NCBI GenBank assembly: GCA_023667315.1 | Contig: JAMPAI010000016.1 | Location: forward strand, 1 to 41,396 | DNA: 41,396 nt | From: Ruminococcus flavefaciens | GTDB taxonomy: Bacteria > Bacteroidota > Bacteroidia > Bacteroidales > P3 | Direction: 5' to 3' | In this document: piece after piece, positions 33,676 through 41,369 of the stretch | Layout of the letters: the number at the start of each line of letters is the position of its first letter | Numbering within the stretch: position 1 is the stretch's first letter | Notes under the pieces: model-generated | The model's database searches: none | Told to the model about the DNA's origin: nothing | What the model saw: only the letters and a program-made list of their open reading frames with translations | Position numbers and translations under genes: made by a program

Positions 33676-34371
33676 ATGAATACCAAGACCCGATACACCG
33701 AAGACGACAAGATGTGCGCCTTGGTGTGCAGCAACCACTACATGCTGTTTGTATTGAGCCGTTTCGGTATTCCGATGGGCTTCGGCGACGCCACCATCGG
33801 CGAGGTCTGCCGCAAGAACAGAATCGACGTGCCCACCTTCCTGGCCGTGGTGAACCTTAGCCTTTCCGGCCGTCTCGACCGCGATGCCGTGAAGATCGAC
33901 CTGAACCCCGAGGCCATCGTGCGCTACCTCCACAACTCGCACGAATACTTCCTCAACTACCGGCTGCCCACCCTGCGCGCCAACCTCTCGGAGGTTATCT
34001 GCGGCAAGGACCAGCAGGACGTGGTGGTGGTCGTGATGCGCTTTTTCGACGAATACGCCGCCGAGGTAAAGAAACACATGCAGTACGAGGAAAGGAAGGT
34101 TTTTCCCTATATCCGCGCCCTGGTGCAGGGCAAGGCCGACAGCGGCTACCACATCGAGATCTTCCGCAAGCAGCACAACCAGATCGAGAGCCGCCTCACC
34201 GAGCTCCGCGACATCCTGCTCAAATACTACGCCGGCAAGACCGGACACGAGTTCAACGCCACCCTGTTCGATATCTTTACCTGCGCCGAAGACCTTCGCC
34301 AGCACAACACGCTCGAAGACGTGGTGCTGGTGCCGCTGATAGAAAGAATCGAAAAAGCGGGGGGACGATGA
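33676..34371 (+). CDS. RIC/YtfE-like hemerythrin protein
   Basis: A 231-residue cytosolic protein with an N-terminal DUF542/ScdA-like segment (about 15-65) and a hemerythrin four-helix bundle (about 80-225). Likely iron ligands are His86 or His89, His134 with Glu138, His167 with Glu171, and His210 with Glu214. Such diiron proteins are linked to repair of iron-sulfur centres and release or sensing of nitric oxide or oxygen. The N-terminal segment lacks the CCGG motif of classical RIC proteins (it reads GFGDATIG), so cysteine-based functions may be lost. It overlaps the next gene, a LuxR regulator, by four bases, suggesting a coupled sensor-regulator unit. Confidence 0.88.
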   Translation: MNTKTRYTEDDKMCALVCSNHYMLFVLSRFGIPMGFGDATIGEVCRKNRIDVPTFLAVVNLSLSGRLDRDAVKIDLNPEAIVRYLHNSHEYFLNYRLPTLRANLSEVICGKDQQDVVVVVMRFFDEYAAEVKKHMQYEERKVFPYIRALVQGKADSGYHIEIFRKQHNQIESRLTELRDILLKYYAGKTGHEFNATLFDIFTCAEDLRQHNTLEDVVLVPLIERIEKAGGR

Positions 34372-34952
34372 AAAGGGCGCTTACCTTTACCGTGGCCGAA
34401 CCTTCCGACATAATACGGGAAGGCCTGGCGGCCGTGCTGCACAAGATAAACGGCGAGTTCCGCGTGCTGCAGCTGGGCGATCCGGGGCAGCTGAACCATC
34501 ACCTGGCGCTGGAGCATCCCGATGTGCTGATCGTGAACCCCTCCCTGCTTACGGGCGAGGGCGGCGTCTTGCGCAACGGCGGCCACCGCGACCTGATGTG
34601 CGTGGCCCTGCTTACGGGCTTGCGCGACATGCAGAACCTGCAGGGCTTCGAACATTCGGTGTCCGTGTTCGACGATTTCGAGCAGCTGCGTGAGAAACTG
34701 GGCAAGCTGGAACCCTCCCGCCAGGATGTTTCCGATTCGGGCAAGACGCTGAGCCAACGCGAGCGGGAAATCGTCTCGTTCGTGGTGAAGGGCTACACCA
34801 ACAAGCAGATTGCCGACGAACTCTGCCTGTCGCAGCACACGGTGATCACCCACCGCCGCAACATCGCCAACAAGCTGCAGATACACAGTTCGGCGGGGCT
34901 TACCATCTACGCCATCGTAAACAAGCTCGTAACCCTCGAAGAAGTTAAATAG
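34368..34952 (+). CDS. LuxR-type regulator with degenerate receiver
   Basis: A 194-residue NarL/LuxR-type DNA-binding protein. The C-terminal HTH (about 125-190) has LSQREREIVSFVVKGYTNKQ, IADELCLSQHTVITHR and NIANKLQI. The N-terminal 100 residues resemble a receiver domain (AEPSDIIREGL; HPDVLIVNPSLL) but the phosphorylated Asp is Asn57 and only one acidic residue remains at the Mg site. It therefore is probably not controlled by a kinase. Its start codon overlaps the hemerythrin stop (ATGA), so the diiron protein is the obvious candidate for its signal input. The ThrE genes follow after three bases. Confidence 0.88.
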   Translation: MKRALTFTVAEPSDIIREGLAAVLHKINGEFRVLQLGDPGQLNHHLALEHPDVLIVNPSLLTGEGGVLRNGGHRDLMCVALLTGLRDMQNLQGFEHSVSVFDDFEQLREKLGKLEPSRQDVSDSGKTLSQREREIVSFVVKGYTNKQIADELCLSQHTVITHRRNIANKLQIHSSAGLTIYAIVNKLVTLEEVK

Positions 34953-34955
34953 ACC

Positions 34956-35741
34956 ATGTACCAGTCGGCAAAACTTAAGGAAACCACGGGCTTCATTGCC
35001 GAATACGCCGCCGTGCTGCTGGGCGCGGGGGTGCACTGCACGCGGGTGCTGCGCAACTCGCGGCGCATCTGCGAGGCCTACGGCATGGAAATCACCATGA
35101 CCATCTTCGCCTCCAACATCATCCTTACCCTTTCCGATCCCGAACTCGACGAGATCTGCACCGAGGTGGTGCACATAAGGCAGCTGCCGGTAAGCTTCGA
35201 GCTGAACGCCGAGTTGAGCGCGCTCAGCTGGGAGGTGTTCGACAACAGGCTGGGCATCGCCCAGGTAAAGGAAGAATACGAGCGGATCATGAACAAGCCC
35301 CGCATGAATTCGTGGCTGGTGACGCTGCTGGTGTCGGTGGCCAACGCCTGTTTCTGCCGCCTGTTCGACGGCGACCTGGGCGCGATGCTGCTCGTGTTCA
35401 TCTGCACCTTTGCCGGTTTCCGCCTGTTGCGGTTCATCAAGAAAGGGGGCATCGACCATTCGCTGGCAGTGCTGCTCGTGTCGTTCTTCAGTTCGTTCGC
35501 CTGTCTGGGGCTGGCCTCGCTTCCGCCTTTTGCGGGGCACGTCAACGTTACCGTGGCGGTGGCCACGAGCGTGCTTTTCATGGTGCCCGGCGTGCCGCTC
35601 ATCACGGGCGTTATCGATATGTTCGAGAACCATATCCTGATAGGCTTCGCCCGCCTCATGCGCGCCATCCTTATCGTGCTCTGCCTGGCGGTGGGGCTTT
35701 CCATATCGATGATCATATTCAGGGGGAGTTTGCTGCTATGA
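34956..35741 (+). CDS. Threonine/serine exporter family protein, large subunit (ThrE N-terminal type)
   Basis: A 261-residue inner-membrane protein. Residues 1-105 are a cytosolic domain opening ETTGFIAEYAAVLLGAGVHC, typical of the DUF1212/ThrE family; five hydrophobic segments follow (from about 125 to 260). This is the ThrE_1 half of an exporter that in Corynebacterium is one chain. The family exports threonine, serine or small organic acids; the substrate here is unknown. The next gene (ThrE_2 half) overlaps it by four bases. Confidence 0.88.
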   Translation: MYQSAKLKETTGFIAEYAAVLLGAGVHCTRVLRNSRRICEAYGMEITMTIFASNIILTLSDPELDEICTEVVHIRQLPVSFELNAELSALSWEVFDNRLGIAQVKEEYERIMNKPRMNSWLVTLLVSVANACFCRLFDGDLGAMLLVFICTFAGFRLLRFIKKGGIDHSLAVLLVSFFSSFACLGLASLPPFAGHVNVTVAVATSVLFMVPGVPLITGVIDMFENHILIGFARLMRAILIVLCLAVGLSISMIIFRGSLLL

Positions 35742-36250
35742 TAGAAGAAACCATCATCCGTGCCGTCTGCGCCGCCTTTGCCGCGCTCGGTTTCGGCGCC
35801 GTGTCGAACCCTTCGCGCCGTTCCATTCCCTGCATCATGGCCTTGGCCGCCGTGGGCTACGCCGCGCGCTACCTGCTCATGCAGTGGGTGGAGCTGGACA
35901 TAGCCACCTCCACGCTGGCCGCCTCGCTGCTGATGGGCTTCGGCAGCCTGTGGCTGGGCGGGCGCATCAAATGCCCCATGACCACGCTCTACATCCCCGC
36001 CCTGCTGCCTTTCGTGCCGGGAATGTACGCCTACAAGGCGGTGTTCTCCATCATCCTCTTCATGCAGAACATCAACGCGCCGGCGGCCGCCTTCCTGCAC
36101 CTGAACGATTTTTTCCTCAACGTGATAGTAACGGTAACGGTGATCCTCTGCATGACGGTGGGCGCCTCCCTGCCCATGTTCATCTTCTCGCGCAAGGCCA
36201 AGTCGCTGACCCGTTATTCGTCGAACAAAAAAACAAGATTCCGTGGATAA
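35738..36250 (+). CDS. Threonine/serine exporter family protein, small subunit (ThrE_2 type)
   Basis: A 170-residue inner-membrane protein with four or five hydrophobic helices and the family signature IPALLPFVPGMYAYKA near the third helix. It is the ThrE_2/DUF3815 half that pairs with the preceding gene. The start at 35738 (ATG overlapping the upstream TGA) is favoured over longer in-frame options because they would overlap the upstream gene extensively. The thiL start codon lies eight bases inside its 3' end. Confidence 0.87.
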   Translation: MIEETIIRAVCAAFAALGFGAVSNPSRRSIPCIMALAAVGYAARYLLMQWVELDIATSTLAASLLMGFGSLWLGGRIKCPMTTLYIPALLPFVPGMYAYKAVFSIILFMQNINAPAAAFLHLNDFFLNVIVTVTVILCMTVGASLPMFIFSRKAKSLTRYSSNKKTRFRG

Positions 36251-37316
36251 GAACCTGAACCAAGAAGCCAAGGGCGGAGAAAACCGCACCGAACTGGAGG
36301 AACTGGGCGAATTCGGCCTGATAGAACGCATTACCGGAAGCCTGGAGATACACAACCCCCAAAGCACGCTCAAGGGCGTGGGCGACGACGCGGCGGTGCT
36401 GCGGGCGCCCCAGGGGCAGGTGCAGCTGGTGTCGAAAGACCTCCTGATGGAGGGCGTGCATTTCGACATGACCTATTGTCCGCTCAAGCACCTGGGCTAC
36501 AAGGCCATCGCGGTGAACCTCTCGGATATCGCCGCCATGAACGCCAGGCCCGCGCAGGTGCTGGTGGGCCTGGCCGTGTCGAACCGCTATTCGCTGGAAG
36601 CCATCGAGGAACTCTATGCCGGCATGCGCCTGTGCTGCGACCGCTACGGGGTCGACCTGGTGGGTGGCGACACCGTGTCGAGCCGCGCCGGGCTCGCCAT
36701 CTCGGTAACGGTGCTGGGCTACGCCGCGCCCGAGAAAGTGGCCTACCGCAGCGGCGCCAAAGAAAACGATTTGCTTTGCGTGTCGGGCAACTTAGGCGGC
36801 GCCTACGCCGGATTGCTGCTGCTGGAGCGCGAGAAGCGCGAGTTCCTGGCCAATCCCAACGTGCAGCCCGACTTCAAGGACTTCGCCTATGTGCTGGAAC
36901 GCCAGCTCAAGCCCGAACCCCGCCTGGACATCGTGGACCTGCTGGCCGAACTGGACGTGAAGCCCACCTCGATGATCGACGTTTCCGACGGCCTGGCTTC
37001 CGAGATACTGCACCTGAGCAAGGAGTCGGGTTGCGGCTGCATGCTCTACCAGGGCAAGATTCCGGTGGATACGGAAACCTGCAAGGCGCTCGAGCCCTTT
37101 AAGATACTGCCCGAGACGGCGGCCCTCAGCGGGGGCGAGGACTACGAGCTGCTCTTTACGATAAGCCAGAAAGACTACGACAAGATAAAGGACAACAAGA
37201 AGATAAGCGTTATCGGACACATGGTGGAAAAGGCGCAGGGCAATTTCCTCGTGCCCGAGAACGGCAGCCTCATACCGCTTACCGCCCAAGGCTGGCAGGC
37301 GTTCGACAAGCGATAA
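36243..37316 (+). CDS. thiL: Thiamine-monophosphate kinase
   Basis: A 357-residue cytosolic enzyme that phosphorylates thiamine monophosphate to thiamine diphosphate, the active cofactor. Conserved motifs: GVGDDAAVL (about 41-49), SKDLLMEGVHFD, NLSDIAAMNARP, GGDTVSS, VSGNLGGAYAGL and IDVSDGLASE. The start is GTG at 36243, overlapping the upstream transporter gene by eight bases; the next in-frame Met is beyond the conserved N-terminus. No thiamine riboswitch is visible nearby. It closes a five-gene run starting at the hemerythrin gene, although its metabolic link to that run is not obvious. Confidence 0.93.
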   Translation: MDKNLNQEAKGGENRTELEELGEFGLIERITGSLEIHNPQSTLKGVGDDAAVLRAPQGQVQLVSKDLLMEGVHFDMTYCPLKHLGYKAIAVNLSDIAAMNARPAQVLVGLAVSNRYSLEAIEELYAGMRLCCDRYGVDLVGGDTVSSRAGLAISVTVLGYAAPEKVAYRSGAKENDLLCVSGNLGGAYAGLLLLEREKREFLANPNVQPDFKDFAYVLERQLKPEPRLDIVDLLAELDVKPTSMIDVSDGLASEILHLSKESGCGCMLYQGKIPVDTETCKALEPFKILPETAALSGGEDYELLFTISQKDYDKIKDNKKISVIGHMVEKAQGNFLVPENGSLIPLTAQGWQAFDKR

Positions 37317-37330
37317 GACATATCTTTTTT

Positions 37331-38791
37331 ATGACACTGAAAGATATATTGCAGAGAGAAGAGGGGCAGACTTTCGATAGAAAGAGTGTACGGATTGCCT
37401 TGAAAGATTTGGCTATAGTCATTACGGCAATGGCGAATGCCGATGGAGGGGATGTTGTTGTCGGTATTTCTGACAAAAAGAAGACCATCGAAGGTGTGGA
37501 CGAGGATAAGCAAAAGCTCAACGAAATTCTTCGCGTACCTTTCGATTATTGTGTTCCTTCGGTTGCCGCAAAGGCTAAAATGGTGGCTTGCACGGATGTG
37601 AAAGGAAAGAAAAACCATGTCTTGGTTTTTCATGTCGAGCCGAGCGAAAAGGTTCACGCCAACCAAGCGGACGAAGTGTTTTTGCGGGTAGGTGATAAGT
37701 CGAAAAAACTTTCTTTCGAGGATCGGGTAAGCTTGATGAGCGACAAGGGGCAACTTTCCTACGAGACCTCTTATATGAGGGGTGCGATGATGGACAGCAT
37801 AGACTTGTCTTTGGTGGAGGATTATTGCGCAAGGTTAGGGTATAAGAAGGGGGCTGTCCGGTTTTTGAGGGAAAACGACGGATATCTCGTAAAACGCGAC
37901 CAAACGGAATATCCCACGGTTGTTTCCCTTTTGCTGTTCGGAAAAAATCCACAAGGTTTTCTTCCTCGTGCCGATGTTCGGTTTATTCGTTTTGAAGGAA
38001 CGGAAGAAAAGGTGGGTGCGCAGATGAATGTGATCAAGGATGTGACTTTTAACGGAACAGTCAGACAACAGATAGAGGATGCCATTGCTTATCTTTCCAC
38101 GCAAATAAAAGAACATACTTATTTGGCTTCCAACGCACGTTTTACAACAGAGATGGAATATCCCGAATTTGTGCGGCAAGAACTGATAGTTAATGCCTGT
38201 TGTCATCGGGATTATTCGATTACGGGTACAGAAATACAAGTGAAACTATTTGACGACCGTTTGGTAGTGGAAAGTCCCGGAAGTCTGCCGGGAAGAGTGA
38301 ATCCCGATAATATCCGCCATACTCATTTCTCGCGCAACTCTCGGATTGCGCAGTATTTGAAAACATACGGCTATGTAAAAGAATTTGGTGAAGGAGTTGA
38401 CCGTATGTGCAGAGAATTGGAGGAAGAAGGAGGCAAGGCTGTAGATTACAGACGTAATGATTTTATTCTGCAGGCTACGGTTTATTCGCGCTTGGCTTTT
38501 ACACAGGCGCCCTCAAAAAGTTCAGGGGATAAACTAGGGGATAAACTAGGGGATAAACTAGGGGATAAACTAGGGGATAAACCGGGAGGTATCGCTACCC
38601 GCGAAAGGATTTTGGAAGCTATCAAAGCCAACCCGAATGTAACACGGGAACAAATGGCCACCGAATTTGGACTTTCCCTAAAGGGAATTGAGTGGCAAAT
38701 CAGTAAACTTACACGCGAAGGTATTATTCAACGGGTTGGCCCCAAAAAAGGAGGTCGTTGGGAAATTATAAAGGAAGATGCGCATCGATAA
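37331..38791 (+). CDS. AlbA_2/Schlafen-type ATP-binding regulator
   Basis: A 486-residue cytosolic protein. Residues about 1-130 are an AlbA_2 (Schlafen AAA_4-type) domain: EGQTFDRKSVR, then ANADGGDVVVGISD. Residues about 225-385 match the HATPase-like C-terminal part of the 'RecG-like/ATP-binding' family (ELIVNACCHRDYS, RLVVESPGSLPG, NPDNIRHTHFSRN, EFGEGVDRMCRE). A tandem tetrapeptide GDKL stretch (399-418) links to a winged-helix DNA-binding end (RERILEAIKANPNVTREQMA). Such proteins are often called transcriptional regulators and are frequent in accessory DNA. Base composition and codon use are more AT-rich than in thiL and the S4 gene beside it, hinting at transfer. Its stop codon lies 14 bases inside the next gene. 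Confidence 0.88.
   Translation: MTLKDILQREEGQTFDRKSVRIALKDLAIVITAMANADGGDVVVGISDKKKTIEGVDEDKQKLNEILRVPFDYCVPSVAAKAKMVACTDVKGKKNHVLVFHVEPSEKVHANQADEVFLRVGDKSKKLSFEDRVSLMSDKGQLSYETSYMRGAMMDSIDLSLVEDYCARLGYKKGAVRFLRENDGYLVKRDQTEYPTVVSLLLFGKNPQGFLPRADVRFIRFEGTEEKVGAQMNVIKDVTFNGTVRQQIEDAIAYLSTQIKEHTYLASNARFTTEMEYPEFVRQELIVNACCHRDYSITGTEIQVKLFDDRLVVESPGSLPGRVNPDNIRHTHFSRNSRIAQYLKTYGYVKEFGEGVDRMCRELEEEGGKAVDYRRNDFILQATVYSRLAFTQAPSKSSGDKLGDKLGDKLGDKLGDKPGGIATRERILEAIKANPNVTREQMATEFGLSLKGIEWQISKLTREGIIQRVGPKKGGRWEIIKEDAHR
38524..38583 (+). repeat. 12-bp tandem repeat, five units, inside the AlbA_2 gene
   Basis: Unit AGGGGATAAACT repeated four times without error and a fifth time with one change at its last base. 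It encodes GDKL repeats in the linker before the winged helix. Unit length is a multiple of three, so copy-number change would alter linker length without shifting the frame. Confidence 0.95.
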
Positions 38792-39164
38792 GTTCCTTTG
38801 GGCGATACGCGTCTTTAAGACGCGCACGGAGGCCGCCGAGGCCTGCCGTCTGGGGCGGGTGCGCATCGGCGAGGATATCGTAAAGGCCGCCAAGGAGATA
38901 AGGGAGGGCGATACCCTGCACGTGAACCGCCACGGGGTGGTGTTTTCGTACAGGGTGCTGCAGTTGCTGCCCAACCGCGTGGGGGCGGCCAAGGTGCCCG
39001 AATACGTGCAGGACGTCACCTCACCCGAAGAAAAGGAGAAACTGGTCATGCAGCGCGCCCCCTCGTTCGAGAGGCGCGACCCCCGCACCGGCCGTCCCAC
39101 CAAGCGCGAACGCCGCGAGATAGACCGTTTTAAGGATTTCGATACGGACGGCGACTGGATATAG
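38778..39164 (+). CDS. RNA-binding S4 domain protein (Hsp15-like)
   Basis: A 128-residue basic protein with an N-terminal S4 domain (MRIDKFLWAIRVFKTRTEAA, GRVRIG, then VKAAKEIREGDTL, about 1-55) and a basic tail (RRDPRTGRPTKRERREIDRF). This matches the Hsp15/HslR family, which binds free 50S subunits with attached nascent chains and recycles them. The start overlaps the preceding gene by 14 bases. No separate promoter is visible, so it depends on transcription through the AlbA_2 gene or on a promoter inside it. Confidence 0.9.
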   Translation: MRIDKFLWAIRVFKTRTEAAEACRLGRVRIGEDIVKAAKEIREGDTLHVNRHGVVFSYRVLQLLPNRVGAAKVPEYVQDVTSPEEKEKLVMQRAPSFERRDPRTGRPTKRERREIDRFKDFDTDGDWI

Positions 39165-39333
39165 GAAATTTTCTGCCCGATTTCCGGGTATGTGTTTTTT
39201 TCTCTGAAAATGTATTCTTTTTTTGTCTATAACCTGCTTTTTTGCAATTCGATACAATTGTTTACGATTTGATAGAAATACCACTAAAATAAAAGAAATT
39301 CCGACTTGTGCAAGTGTTTTGACAAAAAAAATT
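39165..39333. other. AT-rich intergenic stretch upstream of the last T9SS gene
   Basis: First half of a 317-bp gap. It is AT-rich with several T- and A-runs but holds no reading frame or stem I would call a terminator. The promoter at 39334-39364 follows; after it comes a leader of about 110 nt, also AT-rich. Confidence 0.5.
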
Positions 39334-39364
39334 TTTGCAGGGAATGTTTTTTGTATTACTTTTG
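39334..39364 (+). promoter_or_regulatory. Promoter of the repeat-containing T9SS gene
   Basis: TTTG at 39334-39337, 19 bases, TACTTTTG at 39357-39364. The start codon at 39482 leaves an unusually long AT-rich leader of about 110 nt. Confidence 0.6.
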
Positions 39365-39481
39365 CGCCCCAAAATCGGGAGGAGTGTGCACGTTTGCATT
39401 CATTTTAATTCCCAGATAATGATTGTAATAAAAGAAAATTAAATAAACAAATAATTTTAAACAAAAACTTTTAAAAACATC

Positions 39482-41257
39482 ATGAAGACAAAATTCTTAA
39501 AGGCTTTTGCCGCTGTGATGATGACCTTTTCGTTTGCCGGATTTGTACGTGCTGAAGGCGAATTGGAAATCACCGCTTCGATTGCTAACGCCGGTGAAAA
39601 TGTAACCCTGAGCGAAAAAACGAACAACGCCTATACGGCTGAGAACGTTGTGTTGTCCGACAACACCAAATTGACGCTTACCTGCGAAGGTGCCGACATC
39701 TACTACACCACCGACGGCACCACCCCTGCCAAACCGACTGAACCTGCTTCAAAGGCTGTTGGTGCCACGAAGTACAGCGAAGCTTTCGTTGTAACCGAAG
39801 GCATGAAGGGTAACGACGGTAAGATCGTTATCAAGGCTATCGCCTACAAAGAAGCCGCCCAAGAAGGAGGTGAAGAAAATGGAGGCGAAGCTAAGGCTAC
39901 TGCAACCGAATCCGATGTCCTCACCATCACCCTTACGCTGAAGGCTGAAGAACAGGAACCTACCACTCCGACCGTAGTGAATGTTCCCGCTTTCGAAAAG
40001 AAAGAAGGTGCCGAAGCCGACACCATCGTGGTTAAGTTGGGCGAAGCCGACAGCATTTTCGTAGCCACGGGCGTTGACAGCGCTGCTGCCGTAGCTTCTG
40101 TATTCACCAAATACACCGCCGACGCCAAGATTGCCGTAACCAAAGACACGGTAGTTGTGGCTTACGCGATGAAGGATGAAGCTAAATCCGACACCGTGAA
40201 ATACGTTTACACGAAAACCACCACGCCGGTTGATCCCGATCCCGAAACCGTAGCCGTTCCCGCTTTCGAAAAGAAAGAAGGTGCCGAAGCCGACACCATC
40301 GTGGTTAAGTTGGGCGAAGCCGACAGCATTTTCGTAGCCACGGGCGTTGACAGCGCTGCTGCCGTAGCTTCTGTATTCACCAAATACACCGCCGACGCCA
40401 AGATTGCCGTAACCAAAGACACGGTAGTTGTGGCTTACGCGATGAAGGATGAAGCTAAATCCGACACCGTGAAATACGTTTACACGAAAACCACCACGCC
40501 GGTTGATCCCGAACCCGAAACCGTGGCCGCTCCCGCCTTCAACAAGATGAACGACAGCACCGTGGTTGTTGTTATGCCTGCCGACGTTGACAGCATGTTC
40601 GTAGCCATGGGTGCCGACTCCGCTCACGCCACCCCGTTCGTGAAGTTCCTGAATAACGACACGATCAGCTTGGTTAACGTGGAAGACACCGTAATCTTGG
40701 CTTATGCCATGAAGGGTGAAGAAATGTCCGCCATCGTGAAATACGAGTACAAGGCTGAAGGCAACGAACCTATCGAAACCGTAGCCGTTCCTACCTTCAA
40801 CAAGATGAACGACACCACCGTGGTTGTTGTTATGCCTGCCGACGTTGACAGCATGATGGTTGCCGTAGGCGCCACCGAAGCTGCCGCCATCGAGTTCACG
40901 ATGTTCGACAAGAGCGACACCATCGTGTTGAACGCAGATGCCGTTATCCGTGCCTACGCCATGAAAGACGGCAAATACTCCGATACCGCTGTGTACGAGT
41001 TCAAGAAGGGTCCCGTTGCCAACGACAGCAAGGAACTTGCCGGTGTACGCGTATATCCCAACCCGAGCAACGGTCAGTTCAACGTATGCGTTCCCGTAAA
41101 CGCCGTGGTTGAAGTGTTCGGCCTCAACGGTCAGATGGTTAAGCGTGTAAACGTATCCGCCGGCGAAAACGCCATGCAGATCGACAACGCGGGCATCTAC
41201 TTCGTACGTGTTCGCGCCAACGGCCAGGTTTCCATCAAGAAAGTGGTTGTAAGATAG
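39482..41257 (+). CDS. T9SS cargo with chitobiase-like domain and tandem repeats
   Basis: A 591-residue exported protein. Signal peptide at about residues 1-24 (ending FVRAEG). Residues about 45-130 resemble a chitobiase-type domain (DIYYTTDGTTPAKPTEP then KIVIKAIAYKE), followed by four repeat units of about 80-90 residues (V-P-A/T-F-x-K.., V-V-x-x..DS, VxAYAMK, KY.YK). The first two units are almost identical at DNA level, the last two are diverged. The C-terminus from about residue 524 (VYPNPSNGQFNVCVP to the final KKVVVR) is a T9SS type A sorting domain. The codon pattern looks like that of a highly expressed gene (many GCC, AAC, GAC codons) and it has a strong consensus promoter and terminator. 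No enzyme motif is seen; a structural or binding surface protein is likely. Confidence 0.85.
   Translation: MKTKFLKAFAAVMMTFSFAGFVRAEGELEITASIANAGENVTLSEKTNNAYTAENVVLSDNTKLTLTCEGADIYYTTDGTTPAKPTEPASKAVGATKYSEAFVVTEGMKGNDGKIVIKAIAYKEAAQEGGEENGGEAKATATESDVLTITLTLKAEEQEPTTPTVVNVPAFEKKEGAEADTIVVKLGEADSIFVATGVDSAAAVASVFTKYTADAKIAVTKDTVVVAYAMKDEAKSDTVKYVYTKTTTPVDPDPETVAVPAFEKKEGAEADTIVVKLGEADSIFVATGVDSAAAVASVFTKYTADAKIAVTKDTVVVAYAMKDEAKSDTVKYVYTKTTTPVDPEPETVAAPAFNKMNDSTVVVVMPADVDSMFVAMGADSAHATPFVKFLNNDTISLVNVEDTVILAYAMKGEEMSAIVKYEYKAEGNEPIETVAVPTFNKMNDTTVVVVMPADVDSMMVAVGATEAAAIEFTMFDKSDTIVLNADAVIRAYAMKDGKYSDTAVYEFKKGPVANDSKELAGVRVYPNPSNGQFNVCVPVNAVVEVFGLNGQMVKRVNVSAGENAMQIDNAGIYFVRVRANGQVSIKKVVVR
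39983..40528 (+). repeat. Tandem 273-bp duplication in the T9SS gene
   Basis: Copies 39983-40255 and 40256-40528 differ at only two bases, both near the end of the unit (GAT/GAA and GTA/GTG). Each encodes 91 residues. The near-identity points to a recent duplication or to gene conversion. Confidence 0.97.
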
Positions 41258-41300
41258 TAAGTGTTTCGTAAGTTTCCGGTGGGATAAGCACCGGAGGCTT

Positions 41301-41336
41301 AAAAAGGGGAGTTTGGTTCGCCAGACTCCCCTTTTT
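41301..41336 (+). terminator. Terminator of the last T9SS gene
   Basis: AAAAAGGGGAGT-TGG, loop TTCG, CCA-GACTCCCCTTTTT: a long stem with a stable tetraloop and a T-run, 44 bases after the stop codon. Confidence 0.88.
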
Positions 41337-41346
41337 GCATGCGTGT

Positions 41347-41369
41347 CTTTCCCTAAAAAAAGTTGACAC
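41347..41369. repeat. Putative IS terminal inverted repeat (right window end)
   Basis: Inverted match to 28-50 (21 of 23 bases). The element would lie to the right of 41347; only about 50 bases of it are in the window, with no coding sequence. Confidence 0.5.

Noticed and set aside
36100-36260. Thiamine riboswitch upstream of thiL
   Set aside because: thiL overlaps the upstream transporter gene and I see no TPP-aptamer core in the region.
38524-38583. Possible CRISPR-like array
   Set aside because: The units are directly adjacent with no spacers and lie in frame inside a gene.
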